A DNA stretch of 64,000 bases. Source: Hyparrhenia diplandra. Lineage: Eukaryota; Streptophyta; Magnoliopsida; Poales; Poaceae. The DNA lies in NCBI GenBank assembly GCA_015847255.1, contig JADLZK010009301.1, positions 1 through 64,000 of the forward strand, given 5' to 3'. How positions within the stretch are numbered: position 1 is the stretch's first letter; the number at the start of each line of letters is the position of its first letter. The position numbers and the translations under genes were made by a program. Positions 47,718 to 59,583 of the stretch are shown one piece after another. The notes under the pieces are model-generated. The model saw only the letters and a program-made list of their open reading frames with translations, made no database searches and was not told where the DNA came from.

Positions 47718-50590
47718 TCACTTAGTTGGCTCGAGTAAAATAGTCCCACATTCTCTATGCCTTGGGCAAGAACTTCAAGATATCTTGGAATGGCGGCGGA
47801 TTCAACATCGACAAGACCTTCGAATTTTGACAATCTCCCCATTGTTGGTCTTGAACTTTCACTATCCACGAACACACCAGCAAGCAACCTTGCATATTCT
47901 TTCTAGATCCCCTACATGGACACCACCGATCAACTCTGGGCTAAACAATGACTCTAATTCTCCAAAGAAGAAGCCTCCTCGCAACCAACACGGGAAAAAA
48001 ATGTTTCCATGGTTGCCTCTGTATGCTCAAGATTCCTCTTTTCCGATATGATCTCGAAAAGCATCATTCCATAAGCGAACACATCGCCTTTGTTGTGATG
48101 GCTTCACCACTTATCCATTACGGTGCAAGATATCCTACGATTGCCCCTCATAGACGTTATAACTTCGGCTAAAATCTCGACCTAGTAACTTTGCCAACCC
48201 AAAAATCTGCCACTTTTGGAACATATGAAGCATCCAACAAGTATATTTTTCGGCTTGATATCACGCGTGTATGATACAATCCCGACACTCCTCATGCGAG
48301 ATAAGCCAAACCCTTGGCGATCCCTATGGCAATTTGATGTTTTATTTTCCAATTCAAATTGATAGAACTACTACTGAAACAATAGTTTATCTAGGGAACC
48401 ATTGGGCATATACTCATAGACTAGCAATCTCTTAGCTCCTTGAGAACAAAACCCAAGTAGCGAATCAAGTTTATGTGATGAATATTTCCAATGGTGCTCA
48501 CTTACGCCCTGAATTGCTTCTCCCCGATGAAAGCCCTCTAGCTTTTTCTTTGCTACTATAGTTGTGTGCGGTAGAACCCCTTTGAAAACCCGACCCAAAA
48601 GACCACCGCACCCAACGTCTCCGAGAAGTTTCTTGTCGAAAAGCGCAAATCATTGTATTTCAAACTAATCAAAGGCCCGTCACCTTGATTTATACTACCA
48701 ATTCTTCTTCTTTTATGGAGAAAGTATATAATGATCACCCCAAGACTTATAATGATAAATGCACCAATGATTATACCAATTATCCACCATTTCTTGGTTT
48801 CGAATTTGGTATTTCGATGCGACCAATCTAATAAAGATTGTATCACTTGATCAAAGAAATATTGTCTTGAAGATTCATCAAATGATCATGCCAAACCAAG
48901 CAAGTGCCATTATGTGAGTAAGGCTGTGCAAGAGCGGTTGTTGAGGCAAAAGTTAACCGACAATCATGAGTGTTATCACGGATCGACAACGTGTGCATTA
49001 TCGGGTAGCTTCACACTATTAATCGGGAAGAATCTGTCTTGCTTTGCCTTCATGGAGCCATTGTTTCCACATTTCAATGGGGACGTTTCTCCTACATCCT
49101 CTCAGTATGGTCATTTAATACCCAATTGTTTGGGTAATTCTCGGTGAAGCCCCCGAGGCAAGCGCATGATGATGCAATATTCTCACCGCACATCTTTGTT
49201 TTCCCCACATGCTCTATACACGCCGCACATAGCTTTTGGTTGCGTAAAAGAAGTCACCCATGATTGTGCCGCTTACGTCCCATACGAAGTCCGGAACAAA
49301 CGACACATCAACAATAGCTCGGTAAATATATGTCCATCACTCTTAGCGTAGTAAGTGAAGTATGTTTCCTCATCATTATCAACAAACCTGGAATGTATAT
49401 CGAGTTGGGATATGAATTGGTAGGTGACAACTACGGTACACCATCGAATGAATTCCACTGTCGATTCTAGGAAGCCCAATACACTACCGACCTATTCCAT
49501 AGGAGGACATATTGTGGTGAGCCTTTTGGATCTAACTCAATGGAAAACATTCGGCGTTGGGTCACCATGGTCTTTCAAGAGATCATCCGTTTGGCGATTC
49601 CAGTTTTCTTGTTCTTGGTGAGTTTGTTTCACGGGAGCCATGTGTCAATGAAGAAATCGTCAAAACTTTGCCACAAAGACAATAGAGGTATTGGAGTTAT
49701 GCGACTACCGATTCGGTATTGGAGCAAACATGGCAATCGTGGAATTGGGAGATGTGTTCTTAATGTTGGTAGACCATGTTGGAGATTCAGAATTGTTAAG
49801 TCGAATAACAAGATTTCCATCATCCGAGATGATTAGGTTTGATGAGATTTGGATCGGACTGGTTTCTCTCTCATTAGCTACCCACACTATAGTTTGTCAC
49901 GGGATTTTTATTGTACCAAATGCCTATGTACCACTTGCCATTTGATCCTTCCCCGCAAGTGTAGTATAGAAATAAAAAGGTCATATAATAGGACCAACTA
50001 TGCCACATGAATATAAACTCCTTACATTCTACTAATTTAAAGTCATCTTGAAAGGTTGTGTTGACTATCGAGAGCCGATGGAGTTGGAAACAACGTTGCG
50101 AGAACTTTGACTTTGAAAGCGGTCGGAGGTGCCATGTTAGGATCTAAATATAGGGTTGAATTGTAATGTCTAATCCTATTTTTTATTATAATCAAATTGT
50201 GTATTTTCACAATTGCACCACATGTTTGGTTGTGGTATTAGTATTTTGTTTTGTCATTTAGCACCTCTCTAGAGCTATCTTTGCATTCATTGATACGATG
50301 GCTATGCAACAATTGAATGCAGATTGGCAAAAAAAAAAATGCATAGCATTATGTGCATATTATGATAAGTATCATGTTTTAAATGTTTCCATTACAAAAG
50401 TATGGTGCAAATATAAATTACAGTTCGGATATGAATATTGTATAACCGTTTGTAAATTATGATTAAGATTGTACTATTCTTTCTCTAAGACCATAAAGAA
50501 GGCTAGGGTGCCATTTTTCTACTCAGTCGATTGTAATGCTGTCTCCAGCCTAGGATTGTAACAGTCTTGGTTGGAAGTGAAACTCTATAG

Positions 50591-50813
50591 AAAACTTGGT
50601 GGCTATGTGCAGTCTATCTTGATGTTTGCATGAACATTTTCTGCGGCCTGATGGGTTGTATTTTGTTTTGTGGAGTTTGGAACTCCCTATCTTTCTTTAG
50701 TTTGTTGTATGCTTCTGTTTCTGTCTATAACTCTGAAACTTTCTAAACTCTGAAACTTTGATGTATTTTTCGTGTTGTTGCAATGGAAATAGGGATGTCC
50801 CTTGGTCGAAAAA
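50591..50813 (+). mobile_element. Short A-tailed retroposon, 223 bp, in the kinase-pseudogene intron
   Basis: The target-site duplication AAGTGAAACTCTATAG (16 bp) flanks it at 50575-50590 and 50814-50829. The right end is an A run (after TTGGTCG), typical of a 5'-truncated plant LINE. No coding sequence is retained. Confidence 0.8.
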
Positions 50814-51059
50814 AAGTGAAACTCTATAGTACGGTAGATCACCTTAACAATTATTTTTCCTGCCGACCACTTCAAGAGCTTCACATTTTGTTCATTTGTA
50901 CAACTATAACATGATGATGAGGCGTGTGATTAAAATAGGTCGACTCGAAAGCAATTGTTTGTTGTAAAATTGGTGGAGTGAGGTGAGGAAATATCGAGAA
51001 GGGGAAGGCGAAGAGATCCCTCGAATTGGCCTTCGTATCCGGCAAGGCAAGGCGAGGAA

Positions 51060-51535
51060 ATCGAGGGCTATGGAGGAAAGACCAACGAATTTGATGCCAC
51101 GAGCAAGATGGGGAGCTGGGGCTTTGTCATGATGTCATCCATGGTGAAGAGGGGATATGTAATCCAAGCTGGGGCTGGAGACTAGAGCATGTGAGTGATG
51201 CTATGCACTCTGAATTGATTGTGTGCATTCAGGGAGTTAGAGCTGCTCGTGCCCAAGGAATGGGAAGAACAATCTAAACAGATGCATTGCAGGTGATGAA
51301 GCAGGCACTACCCTCTTTGGACTACCGGTTTGCAGTTCATCTCATCAGAAATAGAGCATGTTCCATGTGACTAACAAAGTAGCACATGAACTAGCCAAAA
51401 TAGGTGCATCCCGCCATATAGGGCTCGATTATGTAGTGCAAGGTGTACCGATCTTGATTTTATTATAGTGTATAGTTGCGTTGACCAGCAATGTAATTTG
51501 GATCACGGGTTTAATGGGATGACTAAAAAAATGCT
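51060..51535 (+). mobile_element. LINE fragment with RNase H-like coding remnant
   Basis: On the plus strand, with several frame changes, one reads GSWGFVMMSSMVKRGYVIQA, SDAMHSELIVCIQGVRAARA, TDALQVMKQAL and NKVAHELAKIGASRH. This is the order of an RNase H domain at the 3' end of a plant L1-type LINE. It ends with TTAATGGGATGACTAAAAAAA. The A run follows about 60 bases after the last coding match. Confidence 0.7.
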
Positions 51536-51739
51536 TTCGGGTTTAGGGGAAGAGACTTACTGCGCAGTTTGAAAGAATCCTAGCGCAAAGTTGCCATCCC
51601 GAGAGATTAACCGGTTACCGAGAGAGCCGTGATTTGCAAAGATGAGGGTATCGGGAGTCGAGGCCCGAGATGGAAATTGTTGAAGAAAAAGCAAGAGTAA
51701 AAGTAACGATATGGCACATGGAGAAAGCCGGATCGTCAT

Positions 51740-52226
51740 TTGCAAAATGGAAGTGAAGAAAGTTGGTTTCGAGTTCTTGAGGCGAGAAGGAAGTAGTTGT
51801 GAACTCACAAAACACCAGCGGCTGTTTATATGTGCATCATGTGATCAATGTTAGTCGTGATTTCGTGACATTTACCTAACTTCCTAGCCGTTGGACGTAC
51901 ATTTTTGGCTTGAGGTGCCTTCTAGGCGAGAAGTGCTAGTTTTGACCGGCGGCCTTTGATGTCTCTGAGGGGCCGTCGCGGTTTCAGCCAACATTATCCC
52001 CTTTTATTTACGAGCGAAAGGATCAATTCGGTTGTCATTAAATCGGCGGTGGTTATTTTGCTGACTTACACTTGTCTTTATTCTCTTCTGGTTGAATCGG
52101 TAAAGAGGGACCGGGGAGGAGGATCAAGAACAAGTGATGTATGAACCACGAAAGATTTGGGGATGACATTGGATGGTGATGACCAGCGACCAAAGATAAT
52201 TTATGTGGCTTGCGTCTACGGCCAAT

Positions 52227-52258
<32 letters not shown>

Positions 52259-52912
52259 GACTGAACGCGGTGGGGGTCGAGACACCTACTGAATTTATTT
52301 AAACAAAGAACCGAAAGAAGTTATAAAGACATATGAGAAAAGGGGAAGAATGGGTACCTAATACTCCCTATTCTGTAACTGATTGTATCTTTTATGTATA
52401 TTTTTTTGTTCCTTGAGTTCTCTCTGTCTCCTTTATGTTTTTTTTTTTTGTATGTCAATGACTCACCCCTATGAACACACGCACGCGCAAACCCTACCCC
52501 TATGAGCACCTCACAACTGAGCACCGGGCGGAGATTCTGTCACCATTCGTCGTCGGGGAACGGCGTTAAACCACCACTTAATGCATCTTTGAGAAAATCC
52601 GGGAAAATCCCAGAAAAAGGTGTTAGCATTTAGCAAAACTTGTTGACTTGCTTTAGCATTTAGCAAACTTGTTGACTTGCTCTGGTTTTTTGGCCATCGA
52701 TTTTTTGTTCATCGCTCTGATCATCCCATCTTTTTCCCCCTTCTAATATTAGTGCCGGCCATATGAATCTGTGATTCTGCTTAACATTGTTGTCATGAGT
52801 ATGCCCTTGGTACAGCAGGCAGCAGGAGATTTGTTTTGATAGGATATGTAACACGCCTACTTTCTAACTAACCGAATTCGTTTATACAAAGGTTAAATGT
52901 CTCTTTGGATGC
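51740..52912. other. Upstream region of the kinase pseudogene with a LINE 3' end
   Basis: A T run of about 28 bases (52230-52257), followed by a sequence that on the minus strand reads TTCAGTAGGTGTCTCGACCC and then the A tail, resembles the 3' end of a plant LINE. Two near-identical GTTGACTTGCT segments lie at 52640-52682. There are no genes. Confidence 0.5.
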
Positions 52913-55005
52913 AAGTTTCTCACTTCTTTTTTAGAAAGGACGGCAAAAGTTTTGCCGTGATTTCTATTAGACGAATAAAGAGAAAGGTAAGTGTCAGCCC
53001 AGTTTTTTGACTGGAAACCGGGCCAGAAAAACCATACAATTGTGGAGGGTACCCTACTCCACCTGCACAGCTAGGTACCAAAACAACACAACTTGCGCCA
53101 CAACTAGCGCCCACTCAACTTAGGGGAGTGTTTCACTCCACCTACCACTTGATACAACAACTCACACCACAACTAGCCAACCACTGAGACAACTCAACCA
53201 ACAACAAGGTGGATGGAAGAGAAAAAAGACATGAATCACCACTTTCGGTTGGATTGGGTCATCAACACGAGCCTCCATCAACACCGCTCGGCGGATTGGG
53301 ACGTCGACCCGAGCCACCTCGCGCGAGAGCCACCAAAGATAAAAACAAAACACAACCACAACTAAAAGGTACACCACCACTACGGGAAAGGAGCCGAAAG
53401 CAAGCCGATGAGAATTGCGTGCCGTCGTCCAATTTGTGCCACGCCAAAAGCCGCGGCCCATTTGCAATCTCGAACGACTACCTAGACTCCTCCTCCAAGG
53501 GACTATCCTCCTCAAGCCGCACACCCAATCGTCGATCTCCGGCTCGGTGTTGCGTCGTGAGAACTCCGTCAGCGGCACCATAGGAAACCAGCGATCCCGG
53601 CCACTTTCTGCGTGGGGGCCTCGCCTCACCCAACGCCTCACTCCCTTTGTTAGGGACTCGGACATCCGAAAATTGCTCACGAGAGGAACACCTTCACCCC
53701 GCCGTCACCGAGATCACAAAAGCGGCACCTTGCGCGCCAACTCAAGACTTCCGGTACCCGGGGGCCCTCTGTACCTTCACGCCAACACGGACCACGCACC
53801 ACCATGGCCTCCACGCATAGGCAACACCTCCAACGACCACGACCACTGCCACAAGCCGAGACGGGTCTCCAGATGCGGCGCCTCCAAGGAGGAGACGGCG
53901 CCAATGGCGCCGTCGTCGCACGTCCAAAGAGGACTAGGTTTTCACCCTGAGACCCCATGCGGCAAACACATGATATCCCTCAATGGTGCCCCCCAAGCGG
54001 GGAACACGGCGCCCCAAGGCTGCGCCACCACCATTGCCACCACGGTGGAGGCTTTCGCGGGAACAGCACCATGCTTGCTGCTCTCTCATGGCCATGACAA
54101 GGTAGCCCAAACGCCCCGCCTCGCATCGCCTACCGGGAGAAGCGCCAGAGCTAAGGCACCAACGGCAAGCGCCCGGACCGCCCGGCCCGCCACCAAAGGC
54201 GGCGCTGGCCCGAGATCGTCGTCGAGGAGGAGAAGGGCAGGCGCCAACCACCTTGCCGCACACCCATCGCCCGCGCACAGGATGCCCCCCGATCCCACCA
54301 TCACCGGGCCGCCCACGCCGCCAAGAACGTGACGCCACGCAGGGGCCACCGGATTAGACACGAGCCACAAAGATCGTCGACGGGCCACCGCCGACCGCCA
54401 ACGCTGGCCAACCACAAGAACCTCTCCTGCAAGACCCCAGACCGTCGCCCGAGAGGCGTCGCCTGGCCGGCCACAACCATCGTCGGAGCTGTCCGCGACC
54501 AGACCGGCCGACGCGCCGTTGCCTTGCGTCGGCCGCCGCCCTCCCACACCTGAACCACGCCAGCCCGACGCGTGCAGCCACCGAGCCGGCGTGGCACCGC
54601 GGATCTAGGGCCACCGCCCCCGACGCCTGTTCCCCATGATCCGCAGCCGGGGGGAGCGGCAGCCACCACTCCCGCGTCAGATCCGGTGCCGACGCCCCCG
54701 GATCCGGCCCAAGGGGCACCGGATCCGTCGCCGGGGGGCTGCCGACAACGCCATGGCGGAGGTACCGCCATGGAGGCGGCCCGAACCCCCCGCACGGGAT
54801 GGAAGCCAAGGGACGCTGCTTGGGGCAGAGGTCCCGCCGCCACCGATCCTAGGGGCCGACAGCGGCCTCCGGCCGGCCCCTCTGGTGGCAGCGAGGGCAG
54901 GGGTGGAGGGGAGATGCGGTGGCGGCGGCGGGGTGGCTGTCGCCCGAAGTCGCCCGTCTTGGCGGGCGACGCGGCGTCCCTACTGCTACTAAGTTTCTCA
55001 CTTCT
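52913..55005 (-). mobile_element. GC-rich retroposon, about 2.06 kb, with 15-bp target-site duplication
   Basis: The 15-base sequence AAGTTTCTCACTTCT occurs at 52913-52927 and at 54991-55005, immediately bordering a 2063-bp GC-rich block. On the minus strand the element ends CCGTCCTTTCTAAAAA, an A-rich tail next to the duplication, as expected for target-primed insertion. The text near this end (GGCAAAACTTTTGCCGTCC) resembles LINE 3' UTRs of grasses. The body has several long open frames on both strands caused by GC content, but no reverse transcriptase, endonuclease or RNase H motif. It therefore looks like a non-autonomous LINE derivative. Confidence 0.7.
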
Positions 55006-56604
55006 CATACCACAGGAATATGAAGAATGCAAATGCAAATATTGAGGCTGCCTAGCTTGCCGAATCATATCCTATGAAATGCGAAACAGAAGAATTGTTC
55101 ATATGGGTTATTTGGATGTTATGTTTCATAAGAAAAATACTGGCATTTAGATGGGACACCTGTTAGGCCATTGCTAAGTCGCACTGTAATGGAACCATCA
55201 AAACAAAGACGGAAAGAAGATGCGCTCTATCCCTATCCTCTAGAATTCTTTTGAACCTAGATTTTGATTTTTATTCAGTCAACTGTACTACTTCTGTTTC
55301 CAATTCACGTGGTTAGCGGTGATCTGGCGTGTGAGGACCGCTCATCGTCGTCTTCGGTGAGGATCAAAGAGTCATACAGCAGAGGTCAGGTGGAGATAAA
55401 TTGGTCTCATCTGGAGTCTAGTCATCCAAAGCAAGCGGCACCGCCAGCCCATGAAGCCCACATAGATCAGTCAGCCCAGCAACAGATAAGGAGCCCAGCC
55501 CATCGAAAAATTGGACAGCCACCTCGTCTCCAACCTTGTCTCGCCTGCCGACTCGACACCGGGCACCGGCGGCGGCTCCAACGCAGCTGACCGCGCCGCT
55601 ACTGACCCTGAACTCCCCCCTCCGCAATCCCACCTCGGTGCCTTCCGGTCACAGCCCTGCGTCGTCCCTCGAGCCCCGTGTCCGGAGCCCGACGCCTGGC
55701 CCCGCCTGCTCTTTGCCTTTCGCTGTGGCGCTGCAACGGTTCTTCATGGGTTCATCATTCCGTGCAGGTGCGGTCATCTGCAGTTCAGCATCGCCGTGCC
55801 GTGCCTCCTTGGTTAGTTACCCTAGCGACTGAAATCCGATACGGAGAGCTTGACTATAATGCGGTGTCTGATTGTGATGTGTTTGCTACTCTGCTTGCTA
55901 GTGATTACCTTTTTTTTTTTAAGGCAGTTGCTACTGATTACTGTCTGTCGCATGTAGGATACATCTTTCAATTTTTTTTTTTTTTTTTGTAGCACAGAAC
56001 TTTGTTGTCGCTCTATTCTACATTGGCTGCCATGTTTTATCCATTTTGTTGTGTGATTAATCGATGAATCTAAATTTAACTTTAAGCACATGCTTCTGCT
56101 CTAAAGCAAATTGAAATACTGGCTTTGGCCGTTTGTAGTTTTGTTTTATCCGTTTTGTTATGTAGTTTTGTTGGAAGTATTTTTTGTATTTAGCAGGTCA
56201 GCAGTAGTCAGCTCCAGATATGTTGAAATACTGGCTTTGGCCACTGCAATCCAAACTGAAGAACTGGCATTTCATTGAATTTTTTTTTACATGAGTTATT
56301 TGGTTTGGCTTGATTGACCCATCATTGTCCAACCTAGTATTCACTGTTCATGGTGCCACGTCAGATTACATGTGGTTCAGTTAAATCTTTAAAGCAAATG
56401 GAATCAATTTGAGCATTTTGAAAGTAGGGGGACAATAATTCTGGTGGCACAAGTAGAACAAACAAATGACCCAACCTTTGGTTTATTTTGTTTCCTACTA
56501 AATCATTGTAAGTGTATTGGTTTCCACAGTAGGCAGACATTGCAGCCATCAATATTATATTATAGGATACACTTCATATATAAAACTTATTCCCCCTGGC
56601 CTAT
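55006..56604. other. Spacer; right part is the duplicated kinase 3' flank
   Basis: A GC-rich stretch (55410-55800) that looks like a leader is followed by AT-rich DNA with two T runs (55910-55920 and 55972-55988). From about 55990 it parallels 47100-47717. No coding family was seen. Confidence 0.45.
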
Positions 56605-59583
56605 TCAATTAGTTGGCTCAAAGGAAAAGAATTTCACACTCTCTGAACCTTCCGAAAGAACTTCAAGATACCTTGGAAATGGTGGTATTTCAACATCTAT
56701 CACCCCTTCCAGAATTTTGACAACTTCCCCCATTGTTGGTCTGGAACTTTCATTACCTTGAACGCACCAGCAAGCAACCTTGCATGCTCTCTCTAGCTCC
56801 CTTTCATTTACGCCATTGACCAACTCTTCACCCAACAGTGACTGTACTTCTCCTTCAAGAAGCTTTCTTGCAGCCAGCACTGGAAAAAATGTTGGCATGC
56901 TTGTGTCTTTGTGCTCTAGATTCCTCCTTCCTGAAATGATCTCGAAAAGCATCATTCCAGAGCTGAAAACATCTGCCTTTGTTGTGATGGCTTCACCACT
57001 TATCCATTCTGGTGCGAGATATCCAACGGTTCCTTTCATAGATGTTAGAACTCTGCTAAAATCTCGGCCAAATAGCTTTGCCAATCCAAAGTCTGCCACT
57101 TTTGGAACAAATGAAGCATCCAACAATATATTTTGTGGTTTGATATCACAATGTATGATGCAATCCCGGCACTCCTCATGCAAATAAGACAAACCCTTGG
57201 CAACCCCTAAAGCTATTTGATATCTTATTTTCCAACTTAAAGTGGTACAGCTACTACCAAACAAATGTTTATCGAGGGAACCATTGGGCATATACTCATA
57301 GACAAGCAATCTCTTCACTCCTTCAGAACAAAACCCAAGCAGCCGAATCAAGTTCATGTGATGAATATTTCCTATGGTGCTCACCTCTGCCCTGAATTGC
57401 TTGTCCCCTTGATGAAAGCCCTCGAGCTTTTTTACTGCCACTGTAGTGGCGTCTGATGATCCCCCTTTGAACACTGAGCCGAAAGACCCTGCACCCAACC
57501 GCTCTGAGAAGTTCCTAGTTAGGCGTTGCAAATCACTGTATTTGAATCTGATCAAAGATTTGTCACCATGATTTAAACCATCTATTGTTGTTGTTCTTCT
57601 ATGAAGAAAATATAAAATAGCCAATCCAGAACTTACAACAAAAATTCGCCAATGATTATCCCAATAAACAACAACTTATTGTTTCCTGAGTTGGGTAATT
57701 CTGATGCAGCCACTCTAATAAAGATACTATCACTTGATCCATCAATATTGTCTTGCAGATTCATCAAATGGTTGTACCAAACCAAGCAAGTGCCACTATG
57801 AGAGTAAGCTGTGCAGGAGCAGTTTTTCATGCAAATTAATTCACAGTCATGAACACTGGTTGCATCTATGTTATGTGCGTCATCTGGCAACTTCACACTA
57901 TTACAACAACAACAACAACAACATAGCCTTTAGTCCCAAGCTAGTTGGGGTAGGCTAGAGATGAAACCCATATGAAACAGTATAAAAGAACGTAGAAAGG
58001 CCGAAGACAAAAAGATAAAGATAGGGTAGATAGAGAAGGAAACAAAGTCATGGTTCAGGCACGTTGATAGCTAGCCTCCATGCGCTCCTGTCCAAAGCTA
58101 AATCCTTGGAGATATTCCACTCCTTAAGGTCTCTCTTAACCGACTCGTCCCAAGTCAGTCTAGGTCGACCTCTACCTCTCTTTCCATTATCTACCCGCTC
58201 TAGAACTCCACTACGCACCGGCAACTTCACACTATTAATAGCATAAAATTTATCTTGCTTCACCTTCACTGAGCCATTGTTGCCACACTGCAATGGGATG
58301 TTTCTCCTACAGCCTGCTGTCCGGTCATCTAGTTTCCAGTTGTTTGGGTGGTTTTCACTGAATCCCTTGAGGCAACTGCATGATGCATCATTCTCACTAC
58401 ATGTGCTGTATTCCCCACACACACCATAAACACTGCACTTGGCTTTTGGTTTCGTGAAAGAATTTGTCCATGCTTGTTGTGCCTGTGCCCATACCAAAGT
58501 CTGATACAGACCTGACACATCAATGATAGTTCTTGTAAATATTAGTGCATCATCCTTAATATTGTATGTGAAATATGCCTCCTCATCATTGTCAACAAAC
58601 TGGAACATAAACCTTGAGCTGGGATAGGGATTGAGAGGTGACATCTCCGGCACACCACTGAATCCATTGTTAGTCCAGTTGCCAGTAGTCCAGTACACTA
58701 CTGATCTATTCCATTGCAGAATATATTGCAGTGAGCCATTAGGATCTAACTGAATGGAGAACATCCCCTGTGCAGGGTCACCGCGGTCTTTCCAAGAGAT
58801 CATCCGTTTGATGATGCCAGTTTTCTTGTTACGACTGAGCTTGTTTCCTGGGAGCCATGTGTCTGTGAAATCATCAAAACTTTGCCATAACACAGCAGAG
58901 GTATTATCCTCATGTCGGACTACAAGGTTCCCATTGCCGAGAAGCACAACCACTGTGGAATTAGCAGCTGTGTTGTTCTTGATATTGGTAGACCAGAGGG
59001 GAGATTTAGAATGGTTTAGTAGAAGAACCAAATTGCCATCATCTGAGACAGTTAGGCTTGATAGGAGTGGATCAGAGACTGGTTTATCTCTGTTTGCCAC
59101 CCACACTACAGTCTGTTCTGGGATTTTATTGTACCAGATGCCTATGTACCACTTGCCGCTTGATGTATCAGCTGCTAATGCAAAATAAGAGAAGTCAGAT
59201 CATAGGACACAGATACTAAAAAAAGGGTAACTCATTACATTCTGATTCTAATATTGTGTTGTTATCTTTGTAGTAGTGATAAGGTTCGAACTTGATTGAA
59301 AATTCTATAGTGCTTATCTACTGATCACTTTCTGAAAAAAGAACGAATTCCTAACGAATATCACATTCTGTTCATTTTTTTATCACAGAAACATGAGTGC
59401 TTTTCTTTTGAAAAAAAATATTTCTCACCTGCAGGTTGGAAGAATCCCAGTGCAAAATTGCCGTTCTGAGATATTAGCTTCTGGTCACCAGAGAGCTGCT
59501 GATTTGCAGTGAGGGAATCAGTGGCATGCAATGAACGCGGTTGAGAGAAAGTTGCAGTAAAAGTAAGGATAACATCTACTCAT
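56605..59583 (-). pseudogene. G-type lectin S-receptor-like serine/threonine kinase, interrupted by a LINE
   Basis: This is a cell-surface receptor kinase with a mannose-lectin-like ectodomain. Exon 1 ends at 59429 (NGNFALGFFQPA). Exon 2 runs from 59171 to the stop at 56605. Ectodomain: B-lectin (WYIGIWYNKIPEQTVVWVAN), S-locus glycoprotein region (GNWTNNGFSGVPEM; CSVYGVCGEYSTC) and PAN domain (CELICMKNCSCTAYS). Kinase: VAVKKLEG lysine, HCDIKPQNILLD catalytic loop (Cys-Asp, so a non-RD kinase), VADFGLAKLFG and GYLAPEW, all intact. Defects: the 316-bp LINE at 57904-58219 introduces a stop inside the ectodomain. One base seems lost in the transmembrane segment near 57635-57650. No ATG in frame with exon 1 was found near 59583, where the signal peptide should start. 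Confidence 0.85.
57904..58219 (-). mobile_element. RTE-type LINE 3' fragment, 316 bp, in the lectin kinase gene
   Basis: An 18-bp target-site duplication (GGCAACTTCACACTATTA) lies at 57886-57903 and 58220-58237. In gene orientation, the fragment encodes the end of a plant RTE-like reverse transcriptase protein (RGRGRPRLTWDESVKRDLKE, ALDRSAWRLAINVPEP then stop). It then has the typical 3' UTR (CCAACTAGCTTGGGACTAAA) and finishes with a (TTG)n tail. The fragment is 5'-truncated and inserted in the same direction as the kinase gene. Confidence 0.92.

Larger units (their letters stand above)
47718..51739 (-). pseudogene. G-type lectin S-receptor-like kinase, decayed copy
   Basis: Exon 1 (about 51561-51739) is clear: a signal peptide (AISLLLLLLFLQQFPSRAST) leading to RLISRDGNFALGFFQTAQ. 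A large intron of about 1.6 kb follows. Exon 2 (about 49955 down to 47718) carries pieces of the B-lectin domain (NGNLVIRLNN, WVANERETSP), the S-locus region (FVDNDEETYFTYY), a transmembrane helix (IIGIIIGAFIIISLGVIIIY), the kinase start (LKYNDLRFSTRNFSETLGA) and the kinase end (SSRPTMGRL, IPRYLEVLAQG). Compared with the copy at 56605-59583, it has numerous small deletions and substitutions in every domain, so it cannot make a receptor. The intron holds two retroposon remnants. Confidence 0.85.

Noticed and set aside
53415..54332. Open frame of 305 codons on the plus strand
   Set aside because: It lies inside the GC-rich retroposon, equally long frames exist on the other strand, and no domain is visible.
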